A DNA stretch of 64,000 nucleotides. It comes from CAVRUD01 sp963849635. Its GTDB lineage: Bacteria; Chloroflexota; Chloroflexia; Thermomicrobiales; UBA6265. The DNA lies in contig CAWKIA010000033.1 of assembly GCA_963849635.1 (NCBI GenBank), positions 106,767 through 170,766 of the forward strand, written 5' to 3'. The position numbers were made by a program, and so were the translations under genes. Positions within the stretch are counted from its first letter, which is position 1; each line of letters begins with the position of its first letter. Positions 9,747-17,954 of the stretch are shown piece after piece. The notes beneath the pieces were generated by a model, which searched no databases, had not been told where the DNA came from, and worked only from the letters and a program-made list of their open reading frames with translations.

Positions 9747-10667
9747 GTGCGCCGACCTTCGGCCTCCTCTCCTTCGCGGCGGCGCCCTACGCCGACCTCG
9801 CCCGCCACTGGCGCGACGGCCGAGGCAATGGGCTTCACGACCGCCTGGCTGGCCGACGACCTCCTCCAGTCCGGCTTCGCCGACTTCGAGGCCTGGACGC
9901 TCCTCGCCGCCCTGGCCCGGGAGACGAGCCGGCTGCGAATCGGCACGCTGGTCTCCTCGGTCGTCCACCGCCATCCGGCCCTACTCGCGGCCCAGGCGAT
10001 CACCCTCGACCACGTCTCCGACGGCCGCGCCGAGGTGGGGATCGGGGCGGGCGGGCCGCCCAACAACTACGCCCTCCTCGGGCTGGAGCCGTGGTCGGCG
10101 AAGGAGCGCCTCGACCGCCTCGCCGAGCAGCTGGCCGTCCTCGACCCGCTGCTGCGCGGCGAGGCGGTCGTTTTCGCAGGCCGGTACTACCGCTCCGACG
10201 CTGCGGAGGTGCCTGCCCCGGTCCACCGGCCGCGCCCCTCGTTGGTCGTCGCCGCCCACGGCGACCGCGGCCTGCGCCTGACCGCCCGGTACGCCGACGG
10301 CTGGAACAGCTTCGGCGGCCAGCCGCGCTCCAAAGCCGGGGGCGGCACCGGCAGGCAAGTGACGCTGGCCGAGGCCGTTGCCGCGACGCGGCGGCTGAGT
10401 GAACGGCTGGACGGCATCTGCCGGGAACTGGGGCGGGATCCGGCGGGACTGCGCCGGACGGTGCTGGCCTACCGGCCCGTCCCCGACCCGCTTGCCTCGC
10501 TCGACGCCTTCGACGCCTACGTCGGCGCCTACCGCGAGATCGGGATCGAGGAGATCACCTTTTACTGGCCGCCACTGCCCAACGTCGTCGAGGAGCGGCC
10601 GCTTTCGGCCGAGCAGCAGGCGACGTTCGAGCGGATCGCTGCCCGGCGCTTGGGCCCGGCCTTATAG
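9743..10667 (+). pseudogene. LLM-class flavin-dependent oxidoreductase, frameshifted (copy 2)
   Basis: A close paralogue of the previous gene, covering the whole family length of about 300 residues. GTG at 9743 begins SAPTFGLLSFAAAPYADLAR in one frame; near 9815 the reading moves to the frame that gives AMGFTTAWLADDLLQSGF, LDHVSDGRAEVGIGAGG, LVVAAHGDRGLRLTARYADG, WNSFGG and finishes ERIAARRLGPAL. A single indel restores the full protein. GAGGGACGACC precedes the GTG. Tandem duplication inside an IS-bounded segment suggests joint transfer. The C-terminal codons overlap the end of the convergent transposase remnant. Confidence 0.72.
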
Positions 10668-11135
10668 CCAGAGCAGGCTGGCAGCGATGGTCAGCATCGC
10701 CAGTTGGTGGATGCCCGCTTGTCGTCGCGGGTGGCGATGCGCCGCCATTGCGTGAGCCGGTTGATCAGCCGCTCGATCGCGTTGCGTTCTCGACAGGCGG
10801 CCCGGTCGAAGGCCGGGTTGGGCACGTCGCCGACCCTGGTCGTGATGACCGCGCCGATGCGCCGCCCATCAGGTACCGGCGGACCGCCGGGCTGCTGTAT
10901 CCCTTGTCCCCGGCGACCGCGTCCGGGCGCACACGCGGCCGGCCACGCTCCCGCCGTTTGACTGCCCCGCGGTCCATCAGCAGCGGCAGCACCGGCTGCC
11001 CGTCCGCAGCACCCAGAGGATGCCGTTGACGACGGTGCAGTGGTCGTTGGCCGGCCGGCCGGTGCGGGGCTTCTGCGGCGGGAGCAGCGGGCGAAGCCGG
11101 TCCCACTGCGCATCAATCAGGTCGGTCGTCTCCAT
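10662..11135 (-). pseudogene. IS5-family transposase, internally deleted and frameshifted
   Basis: The N-terminus METTDLIDAQWDRLRPLLPP, then GRPANDHCTVVNGILWVLRTG, is the typical start of IS5/IS427-group transposases. After LRTGSRCC the frame and content jump. Later pieces are VAGDKGYSSPAVRRYL, NPAFDRAACRERNAIERLINR and a C-terminal HQLAMLTIAASLLWL ending at TAA 10662, each in a different frame. The central catalytic block with the first DDE aspartate is largely missing (only about 158 codons remain of roughly 250-270). Not functional. Confidence 0.75.
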
Positions 11136-11439
11136 GCAACGAAGCATAGACATCCGCGAGTTTCCGGACACGCCCTGGCCAACTGACCGACCAGTACCGT
11201 TGTAAAACGAAGCGCGGCGTTGGGATCACTCCTGGCGCCGCGTCTACTTGTCAGCGGCGCGGCGGCGCATCAACAACTCAACGTGTACTGCCAGGTACTA
11301 CGACCAGGTTTCGCCGGGAAGATCAAAAATGAACTCGTACGGAACGAAACGCCCACGTTCGTTTCAGCCGCGTACATGGGGCGCTGGCTCCGACAACCGC
11401 CGACGGCTTCCCCGGCGTGCGAGCCGAGCGGCGCTCGTC

Positions 11440-11510
11440 GCCAAGCGGCACCACCGTGAGGCGGATATCGATCCGGTCCAGCAGCGGCCCGCTTAGCCGC
11501 TTCTGATCTC
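11440..11510 (-). pseudogene. Fragment resembling the Mg-chelatase-like ComM/YifB family
   Basis: The minus strand encodes QKRLSGPLLDRIDIRL, very close to the ComM/YifB consensus RISGPLLDRIDIHVEVP found after the zinc-binding loop. Sequence on both sides has no ComM similarity and the surrounding ORF is otherwise antisense to nothing recognisable. A second ComM-like fragment (LVAAMNPCPHG) occurs on the same strand at about 17650-17690, where the intact gene would place it upstream. Both are probably debris of one disrupted gene. The match is short, so confidence is modest. Confidence 0.4.
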
Positions 11511-11744
11511 CGGTGATCGTGGTGCCGTTCAGCGCCAGGATGATAGGTGAAACCGCAGGGGTGATCCGTGCGCGGAGCTGCTCCGGCGCGTTGCTGGTCC
11601 GCAGCCTCCGGCCATCGCGGCGGGACTGCGGCCCGCGCCTACCGCCCTCGCACCGTTTGGAGGGCCAGCACGCCGATCCGCGGGAGCGGGCATGCGCTCC
11701 CGGCGTCGCCCAGTCTCCCCTGGTTGGGATCGCCGGGCGGCCGG

Positions 11745-12176
11745 CTACGCGCCGGGCAGCGCTCCGACTTGCTGCAGCAGGGTCAGCACGTCGAGGTGGT
11801 GGCGGATCGCCGTCGCCTGTCCCCCGCGCACCGTCACCCAGAGCGTTGCCGCGACCTCGACCCGCCGGCCGGTGGCCGGAACCGTCCCGCCCGGCGTCTC
11901 CAGCGGCCCCTGGTGGCTCCCCGCCCAGACGACGTCCGCGGCGGCGGTGTCGCCGCCGGCCGCGACCCGCCGGACCGTCCCGGTCACGTCGGGGAAGGCC
12001 TGGCGCCAGCCCTGGCAGAGCCGGACGTAGGCGTCGGTCCCCTCGACCCGGCGACCGGTGCCGCTCTCCTCGTAGACGACGCCGTCGGCGAGGACCGCGC
12101 GGAAGCGGTCCCAGTCGGCGACGTTGAAGGCCTCGACCACCTCGCGGGCGACGGCGGTCGGATCCTCGGGTCCCAT
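11745..12176 (-). CDS. SnoaL-like / NTF2-fold ester cyclase family protein
   Basis: 143 residues from ATG 12176 with GAGGAGGAGACACC upstream. VAREVVEAFNVADWDRFRAV, GTDAYVRLCQGWRQAFPDVT and IRHHLDVLTLLQQVGAL give the classic SnoaL-like pattern (alpha+beta barrel, about 140 residues), as in ester cyclases and uncharacterised NTF2-like proteins. No signal peptide. It is the last of several minus-strand genes below the LuxR-type regulator at 13.9-16.5 kb (second SnoaL gene, cupin gene, this gene). The larger upstream ORF extension has no family content and is not used. Confidence 0.85.
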   Translation of the reverse strand: MGPEDPTAVAREVVEAFNVADWDRFRAVLADGVVYEESGTGRRVEGTDAYVRLCQGWRQAFPDVTGTVRRVAAGGDTAAADVVWAGSHQGPLETPGGTVPATGRRVEVAATLWVTVRGGQATAIRHHLDVLTLLQQVGALPGA

Positions 12177-12397
12177 GGTGTCTCCTCCTCGGTCCTGTGG
12201 GTTCGGTCGGCCTGCCCGCGGCCCGCGTGGACGCCGGGCCCTCGGCGGCGCACGGCCGAGCGAGTCGCACGGCCACCGGTGCCGGCGCAGACGCCACACG
12301 CCCAAGCGGTCGCGCCGCGTCCGGCCGCGGTGCCGCCAGCCTACACCCGCCGGCCGGGCTGTCCATCCGGCCGGACTGCGCGGGCACGGACCCCGCG

Positions 12398-12808
12398 CTA
12401 CGGCGCGAAGTAGGAGGCTTTGCGCGCGACCTTTCCACCGCGGACGGTGAAAAGATCGACGCCGCGGATCGCGCCTCGGTTGCCGTCCGGCAGCGTCCAG
12501 CGCAGGATCCACCGGTACGCGCAGCGCTCGCCGCACGCGAAGACGTCCTCCGTCGCGAACGCGTACGCGGGGAACGTTTGGTCCAATGATTCGAAGACCG
12601 CGCGCACGGCCGCCTGGCCTTCCCAGAGGCCGCCGCCTTGCTCGATCGGCGCGACGAGCTCGAAGACGCAGTCGTCGGTCATGTCGGCCATCACGGCGTC
12701 GACGTCGTGGCGGTTGAAGGAGTCCTCGAAGCGCTTGATCACGTCGAGCGTGGCCTCGATGCGCGATGGCTGGTCGAGGACCGAAGATTCCTGCGAGTTC
12801 GGCTGCAT
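12398..12808 (-). CDS. SnoaL-like / NTF2-fold protein
   Basis: 136 residues beginning MQPNSQESSVLDQPSRIEAT. The domain runs from LDVIKRFEDSFNRHDVDAVM (N-terminal helix and the DVDAVMADMTDD turn typical of SnoaL-like domains) to VDLFTVRGGKVARKASYFAP. The internal ATG at 12808 is preferred over an ATG 26 codons upstream because AAAGGAACATGCT precedes it. Members of this family are small-molecule isomerases, cyclases or binding proteins; this one resembles general 'nuclear transport factor 2 family' proteins. Cytoplasmic. Neighbours are a SnoaL gene downstream and a cupin gene upstream. Confidence 0.87.
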   Translation of the reverse strand: MQPNSQESSVLDQPSRIEATLDVIKRFEDSFNRHDVDAVMADMTDDCVFELVAPIEQGGGLWEGQAAVRAVFESLDQTFPAYAFATEDVFACGERCAYRWILRWTLPDGNRGAIRGVDLFTVRGGKVARKASYFAP

Positions 12809-13075
12809 AGCATGTTCCTTTTGGCGATCGGCGGTCAATGGCCCCATCGTTTCCGGCACCCCGGCGACGCAGGTTGGTGAGGGCACCCTGAGTCTGCGCC
12901 AAGAAAAGCCGCTTCTCCATCTCGTATCTGAGGGATCTCCGGGTCCGGCCCAGGGGGATGCCTGTCTGCGTAAGGATGCACCCGGGGCCGAAAGCGCGCC
13001 GAGATCCTGCCACCGCGCCTCGGCCCCGTGGTGGTATCGAATGGCGAGGGCCTCGCGGGGAGCCGCCCGCTCCGA

Positions 13076-13636
13076 TTAGTACGGCTCGCCAGGCAGGCCG
13101 GGGGATGGCCACCAGCCGCCGTCGTCGGTCGGGACCGGCACGACGAATGGCTCTCCGTCGGCGATCAGTCCCGAGATGAGCAGCACGGTCGGGGTTGCGC
13201 CCGGGTTGCGGCCGCGGTGGACGCTGCCATGGTCCACCGCCGCGTCACCGGCGTGGAGGACCACCTCGCGGCCGATGGCAGCCGCTTCGACCGCTCCGCT
13301 CCCACCCCGGGTGACGTCGAACTCCCCGGCGATCACGGTGACCACGAACGAGCCCGAGGCGACATAGGCCGCGACGGTGCCGGGGTGGCGGAGCGGCGGC
13401 AAGGCGGCGCCTGGCGCGAGTGTGACGCGGACGAGTGACAGGGAGTAGCCCGTGGCCTGCGCCGGAGGTCCACCCGCCAGCGGCTCGACCGTGGCACCGG
13501 GGAAGCCCGTCGAGGCTGTGGCCCCATCCACCGGATCGGCATCCCGGGACCGGTCAGCTTGCGCCGAGCGGGTGCCATCCACCGCGCCAAGGGAGACCAG
13601 AAGCAGCACAGAGAGAACGAAGGCGATCCGTTGCAT
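13076..13636 (-). CDS. Exported cupin-domain protein
   Basis: 186 residues. MQRIAFVLSVLLLVSLGAVD is a Sec signal peptide, with likely cleavage after GTRSAQA. The mature part is a single cupin: VRVTLAPGAALPPLRHPG (metal-region motif 1, with only one His kept), VASGSFVVTVIAGEF, and VVLHAGDAAVDHGSVHRGRN (motif 2 region). The ATG has GGAGCATGTCCG upstream. It sits between the large LuxR regulator (upstream, same strand, 227 bases away) and two SnoaL genes. The same SnoaL and cupin domains are fused in single exported proteins elsewhere in the window, which suggests a joint role. Confidence 0.82.
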   Translation of the reverse strand: MQRIAFVLSVLLLVSLGAVDGTRSAQADRSRDADPVDGATASTGFPGATVEPLAGGPPAQATGYSLSLVRVTLAPGAALPPLRHPGTVAAYVASGSFVVTVIAGEFDVTRGGSGAVEAAAIGREVVLHAGDAAVDHGSVHRGRNPGATPTVLLISGLIADGEPFVVPVPTDDGGWWPSPGLPGEPY

Positions 13637-13862
13637 CGGACATGCTCCTTTCGGAATCGGTGAATCGCTGGCTTGGCCGGGCCGGACCGCGGCCGCCGTT
13701 CCCGTGGCCCAAGCTCAATCGCCGGTTCCATCGGGCATGGCCACAGAGTGCACCCGGTGAACGCCCGGCGCATCGTAGAAAGGTCGCGTTTCGGGCGTTG
13801 GGGTACAGGCGGAGGTACGACATATGTCGTAGGCCGCGTCGACGCCAGATCCGGCGGGGCGG

Positions 13863-16457
13863 CTAGACGAGCCCGCGGTCCCGCGCTGCGGCGACGGCGG
13901 AGGTGCGCGACTCCACGCCGAGTTTGGCGAAGATGCCGGTCGTGTGCGTCGCCACGGTGCGCGGGCTGATGAAGAGTTCCTCGGCGATCACCCGGTTGGA
14001 GCGGCCGGCAGCGATGAGGCGGAGGACCTCCAGCTCGCGCGGGGTAAGGCCGGTGCCGTGGGCGGGGTCGGACGGCGGCGCGGCGGGTTCGGCGAGCGGC
14101 CCTGTCACCAGGAGGCCCTCGGCAACCGCCTCGTCCAGCCCCAGCGCCCGGCCGGCGGCCCAGGACGCGACGAAGAGGTCGTCCCCCAGCGCGGCGCGGA
14201 CGCCGGCGACGAGCGGATCGTACCAACGCCGGTGCTGGGGCCAGACCGGCGGCAGGCCGAGCGCCGCGCGCATCGCCTCGCGAACTCCGAGCAGGCGCGC
14301 CGCCCGCTCCGGCTGATCCCACCGCGCGGCCAGCGAGGCGAGCCCGGACAGGGCGGAGACGACCCCCCAGCGGTCGTCGAGCCCGTGGTGGAGAACCAGG
14401 CTCTCCCGGTCCAGCGGCAGCGAGCCGAGGTGATCGCCCCCATCCCGCCGCACATCGGCCAGGTAGCGGAGCACGCACGCGGTGCCCCAGATGTCCCCGA
14501 TTCCCCGGACCATCTCCAGCGCCTCGTCCAGCAGGGCCGCCGCCCGGCCGGGCTCGCCCTTGTCGCGCCACACGTCGGCCAAGCCGACGAGGGCGTAGAC
14601 GACTGCGGCCTCGTCGTCCAGGTCTCGGAAGCCTGCGTGGGCGCCCTCGAAGTACGCGACCGCCTCGTCAAAGCGCTCCTCGTGGTGCTTCGCGTTCCCG
14701 AGGACGAATAACGCCCTGGCCACCCCTCGGGTGTCACCAACGTCGCGGGCGAGCGCCAGGCCTTCCTCGGCCAGCGCGATGGACTGCCCCTCGTCGCCCT
14801 GATACTCGGCAAGGTCGGCGGCCAGGGCGAGGGCCCCGGCAATCAGCGGCGGCGGGACGCCCGCCCGGCGGTCCAACAGCCGCGCCAGCCAGTCCCGCGC
14901 CTCGGGCACCCGGCCACGGACCATCCAGAATCTCCACAACCCGCTGGCGATCCGTAGCCCCGTCTCGACCTCGGCGTGCTCCAGCGACCAGGCGACTACT
15001 ACCCGCAGGTTGGCGTACTCGGCCTCCAGCCGGTCCAGCCATCTCCCCTGCTCCGGTCGGCGCAGCGCCCGCTCGGCGCGATCGACGAGTGCCAGGCAGT
15101 ACTCCGCGTGACGGCGCCGGATCGGCTCCTCCTCGCCGCTCGCCGCCAACTGCTCCAGGCCGAACTCGCGGATGGTTTCGAGCATCCCGAAGCGTGGCTC
15201 TCTGTCCAGGCTCTCGTCTTGGCTCAGCAGGCTCTTGCTCAGCAGCGTCGAAATACCGTCCAGCACGTCCTCGTTCGGTGCTCTTCCCCCGGCGACGTTC
15301 TCCGCCGCCTCCAGCGTAAAGCCGCCCACGAACACAGAGAGGCGACGGAAGAGGACCTGCTCGTCTGAGGAGAGGAGATCGAAGGACCAGGCGATGGCGT
15401 CGCGCATCGTCCGCTGGCGGGTCGGGGCGTCGCGGGGGCCGCCGCTCAGGAGCGGAAGGCGGCGCTCCAGCCGGGCCAGCAGGGCCGTCGGAGCGAGGAG
15501 GGGGACGCGGGCGGCGGCCAGCTCGATGGCGAGCGGCAGGCCCTCCAGCCGGGCGCAGACCTCCGCCACGGCCGGGGCATTCGCCACGCTCAAGGTGAAG
15601 TCGGCCCGCGCCGCTTGGGCACGCCCGACGAAGAGTTGCACCGCCTCACTCGCGGCGAGATCCTCGAAGCTCGGGGCCGACGTCGAGTTCGGCAGTGCCA
15701 AGGGGGGGACGATAAGGACGTGTTCGCTGGAGAGGCGTAACACCTCGCGGCTGGTGGCGAGGATCTTCAGGTCCGGAGCAACGGCCAGGAGGTCGGCGAG
15801 GAGCGGGGCCGCCTCGACCACCTGCTCGACGTTGTCGAGCAGCAACAGGACGTTGCGCGGGTGCAAGTAGGCGGACAGGACCTCGGCAAGGGGCGGAGAC
15901 CCTCCGGATGCACCCACGTGTTGCAGGCCCAACGCCCGCGCGATCGTCGGGATGACGAGGGCGGGATCGGCGATCGGGGTCAGACCGACAAAGACGACCC
16001 CGTCCGAGAACTCCGCGGCGAGATCGGCGGCGACGTGCAGGGCCAGCCGCGTCTTGCCGACGCCGCCCGGCCCCATCAGGGTGACGAGGCGGACCTCGTG
16101 GCGGCCCAGCAATGCGGCGATGTCGGCGGCCTGGCGCTCGCGGCCGATCAACGGCGTCCGCGCCTCAGGCAGATTCGGCGGTGTGAGCTCCCTCGTCGCT
16201 GCCGTCTCGCCGAAGTCGACCGATGACGCGCCGCGGGCGGCCAGCATGGCGGCCCGCCCCTCCTCATCCAAGCCTATGGCATCGGCCAGCAGCCGCACCG
16301 TCTCCACGCGTGGGGCCGTGCGCGCCCCCCGCTCCAGGTCGCTGACGCCGCGCGCGCTCAGCCCGGCCTTTTCGGCCAGCTCCTCCTGCGACAGCGCCGC
16401 CGCCGTGCGATGGCGGCGCAGCAGCTCGCCGAATTCCGATGTCCCCTCGGTCGCCAT
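13863..16457 (-). CDS. Large regulator: XRE HTH, NB-ARC-type ATPase, TPR, LuxR HTH
   Basis: 864 residues from ATG 16457 (the longer ORF upstream is shadow). Order: XRE helix-turn-helix about 8-65 (LSQEELAEKAGLSARGVSDL), P-loop GPGGVGKT at 129-136, Walker B LLLLDNVEQV, helical TPR region about 480-760, and a C-terminal LuxR HTH from about 800 (LTPRELEVLRLIAAGRSN). This is the AfsR/MalT-like STAND regulator plan with an uncommon DNA-binding domain at each end. Ligand binding and ATP would control assembly on DNA. It precedes a cupin gene and two SnoaL genes on the same strand and is divergent from a repeat-rich exported protein. A broken paralogue lies at 43.3-45.7 kb. Confidence 0.9.
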   Translation of the reverse strand: MATEGTSEFGELLRRHRTAAALSQEELAEKAGLSARGVSDLERGARTAPRVETVRLLADAIGLDEEGRAAMLAARGASSVDFGETAATRELTPPNLPEARTPLIGRERQAADIAALLGRHEVRLVTLMGPGGVGKTRLALHVAADLAAEFSDGVVFVGLTPIADPALVIPTIARALGLQHVGASGGSPPLAEVLSAYLHPRNVLLLLDNVEQVVEAAPLLADLLAVAPDLKILATSREVLRLSSEHVLIVPPLALPNSTSAPSFEDLAASEAVQLFVGRAQAARADFTLSVANAPAVAEVCARLEGLPLAIELAAARVPLLAPTALLARLERRLPLLSGGPRDAPTRQRTMRDAIAWSFDLLSSDEQVLFRRLSVFVGGFTLEAAENVAGGRAPNEDVLDGISTLLSKSLLSQDESLDREPRFGMLETIREFGLEQLAASGEEEPIRRRHAEYCLALVDRAERALRRPEQGRWLDRLEAEYANLRVVVAWSLEHAEVETGLRIASGLWRFWMVRGRVPEARDWLARLLDRRAGVPPPLIAGALALAADLAEYQGDEGQSIALAEEGLALARDVGDTRGVARALFVLGNAKHHEERFDEAVAYFEGAHAGFRDLDDEAAVVYALVGLADVWRDKGEPGRAAALLDEALEMVRGIGDIWGTACVLRYLADVRRDGGDHLGSLPLDRESLVLHHGLDDRWGVVSALSGLASLAARWDQPERAARLLGVREAMRAALGLPPVWPQHRRWYDPLVAGVRAALGDDLFVASWAAGRALGLDEAVAEGLLVTGPLAEPAAPPSDPAHGTGLTPRELEVLRLIAAGRSNRVIAEELFISPRTVATHTTGIFAKLGVESRTSAVAAARDRGLV

Positions 16458-16684
16458 GCCCGGTCCTGCGTGGGTGCGCTCGTGCCCGCGGCGTCCCAGC
16501 CGGGCCCGCCGCGCGTGCCCCGATCCTAGCACGCGCCGCCCGCGCGACGTCGGCCATGGTCCGGATGCCACCGCCGTGCCGGTTGCGTGGGCGATGCGTG
16601 GGAGCTGCGTCTGGCCGGCCGGTGCGCTGGGACCCACGATGGAACGAGGGCGCCGACGGGCGGCGCTCGACGAAGGAGGACGGC

Positions 16685-17154
16685 ATGAAGTCCGCACTTG
16701 TGATGACCGGGGCGCTGCTGCTGGCGCTCCTCGGCCTGTTCGGCGCTCCGGGCACGACCCTGGCGGACCCGAAAGACCGCTGCGTCGCCGCCGGGGGGAG
16801 ACCCGGGTCGAGACGGGCACCGTCACCTGCACCGCGAGCGGGACCGGGGCGGTGGCGCGGGTCCAAGGGGCGAACAGCACCGCGGTCGCCACGGGGGACC
16901 ACAACCAGGCCCGGGTGATCGGTGACAACAGTGTAGCGGTGGCGTTTGAGGGCACCAACAACACCGCGACGGTCACCGGAGATGACAGCGTTGCCGTGGC
17001 GGCCGCCGGGGACACTAACACGGCAACGGTGACCGGCGACGGCAGCACTGCCTACGCGACAGGCGGGGACGCCAACACCGCCACCGCCTGCGGGGACGGC
17101 CTGACCGCACAGGCACAAGGCGACAACCAGACTGACACAGACGGCTGCCCCTAG
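16685..17154 (+). pseudogene. Exported Gly/Asn/Thr repeat protein, one frameshift
   Basis: ATG 16685 with AAGGAGGACGGC upstream begins MKSALVMTGALLLALLGLFG, a clear signal peptide ending near TTLADP. The frame changes at a G-run near 16793-16799. It continues as TRVETGTVTCTASGTGAVAR, then repeats of about 14 residues: GDHNQARVIGDNSVAVA, GTNNTATVTGDDSVAVA, GDTNTATVTGDGSTAYA and GDANTATACGDG, ending DTDGCP. The GDxNTATVTGDxS repeat suggests a short beta-solenoid-like surface protein. It is divergent from the large LuxR regulator; the 227 bases between may be a shared control region. One base inserted or removed in the G-run would restore about 155 residues. Confidence 0.65.
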
Positions 17155-17414
17155 CCGCCGCCGCGTCCTGACTGGCGGCCCCGCCGCCCCAGGCGTGTGC
17201 TGCCGCCCAGCCAACGAGTACTGCGTTGCCGCCACGGCTTGCTGCAACGGCACCTGCAACGACACCACATTTCGGTGCCCATAAGGGGCAGACTCCTTCC
17301 GAGTTCTGGAGCAATGCAATGAGTGGAGGACGCGCCATCTGGCGCCTCCTCTTGCGCCCGCACGGACCAGGCATCCCATTTGGAACTCCTGTTAGGCGGC
17401 CGTCTTGCCTCTAG

Positions 17415-17613
17415 AGCCTGTTATGCACTTTTGGGGACGCCGCCGAGCATTGCGAGGCGCCCGCTGCGCTGAGCGCCCCCAGGAAGAGCAGTTCTGCGGC
17501 CGGTGACGCGCGGCGCAACGGTGCCGGAAACCGAACGTCGGCCGAACCGGACCGCACCCTTCGAAACAACGGCGGTTTAATGCGTAAGCCTGTCGAGAAG
17601 TTCATAACATACT
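17415..17613. mobile_element. 199-bp MITE-like element flanked by CTAG
   Basis: Bounded by CTAG at 17411-17414 and 17614-17617. Ends: AGCCTGTTATGCACTT on the left and, reverse complemented, AGTATGTTATGAACTT on the right. The same ends flank the IS5-type IS at 57.7 kb and the cargo element at 60.4 kb. Too short for a transposase. A 64-codon minus-strand frame runs from an ATG in one repeat to a TAG made by the CTAG at the other end; its product matches nothing I know. Confidence 0.65.
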
Positions 17614-17751
17614 CTAGAGCGCCGCGCCAGCACGACCGTGAGTGCGGCGGTGCGTGCAGCCGTGCGGACAGGGGTTCATTGCGGCAACCAGCACGAAGTG
17701 TTCGGTGGCCAATGCCGACAGAAACGCGGACTGCCGCTCTTTGTCGTCCAT
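17614..17751 (-). pseudogene. Chimeric 5' fragment: membrane-protein start joined to ComM-like piece
   Basis: ATG 17751 with GAAAGGAG seven bases upstream is a well-formed gene start. The first 21 residues MDDKERQSAFLSALATEHFV look like the N-terminus of the membrane-protein family whose body lies at 7756-8334. After FVL the sequence switches to VAAMNPCPHGCTH, which resembles the zinc-loop approach of ComM/YifB (AAMNPCPCG). The frame ends at a TAG supplied by the CTAG flanking the adjacent MITE. Read as a rearrangement junction, not a functional gene; a 45-residue peptide could still be made. Confidence 0.5.
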
Positions 17752-17769
17752 GACACCGCTCCTTTCACC

Positions 17770-17860
17770 ACACCGCCTACCCGTCTCCGTCGCGATCGAA
17801 TGCTCGATCCAGAGCCAAACGCGCAGCTTTAGTTGCACGTCGTGGGCCCGGAGTCGGGCG
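17770..17860. repeat. Segment related to one at 19445-19530
   Basis: Sequence around 17782-17815 (CCGTCGCGATCGAATG, then CTCGATCCAGAGCCAAACGC) resembles 19455-19490 (CCGTCGCGATGGTCTC, then CTCGAACCAGAGCCAGACGC). On the minus strand both encode VWLWxExxIATE, preceded by RxRAxxV. Probably two remnants of one small gene or repeat. Confidence 0.5.
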
Positions 17861-17954
17861 GTGTCTCGCTTGCCGTCACGGGCCGAAGTACCCGAGAATC
17901 GACCTGTACGAGGGAAAGGCATGAGGGCGCGTCGTTAGCTCGTCCGGAGTGGCT

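Larger units (their letters stand above)
8639..11176. mobile_element. IS5-type element with LLM oxidoreductase cargo
   Basis: Terminal inverted repeats bound a 2538-bp segment. The left end AGGGCGTGTCCGCAAACTC (from 8639) matches the reverse complement of the right end AGGGCGTGTCCGGAAACTC (to 11176) with one mismatch in 19. The right part encodes a decayed IS5-family transposase on the minus strand. The left part holds two flavin-oxidoreductase genes pointing toward it, and the transposase stop lies inside the last codons of the second oxidoreductase. The left flank is CT before AGGG (CTAG); the right flank is not CTAG, so no clean target duplication remains. Inference: a passenger-carrying IS, now immobile. 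Confidence 0.6.

Noticed and set aside
16458..17048. N-terminal extension of the large LuxR regulator
   Set aside because: It is the reverse of the repeat protein gene; the XRE domain starts naturally at ATG 16457.
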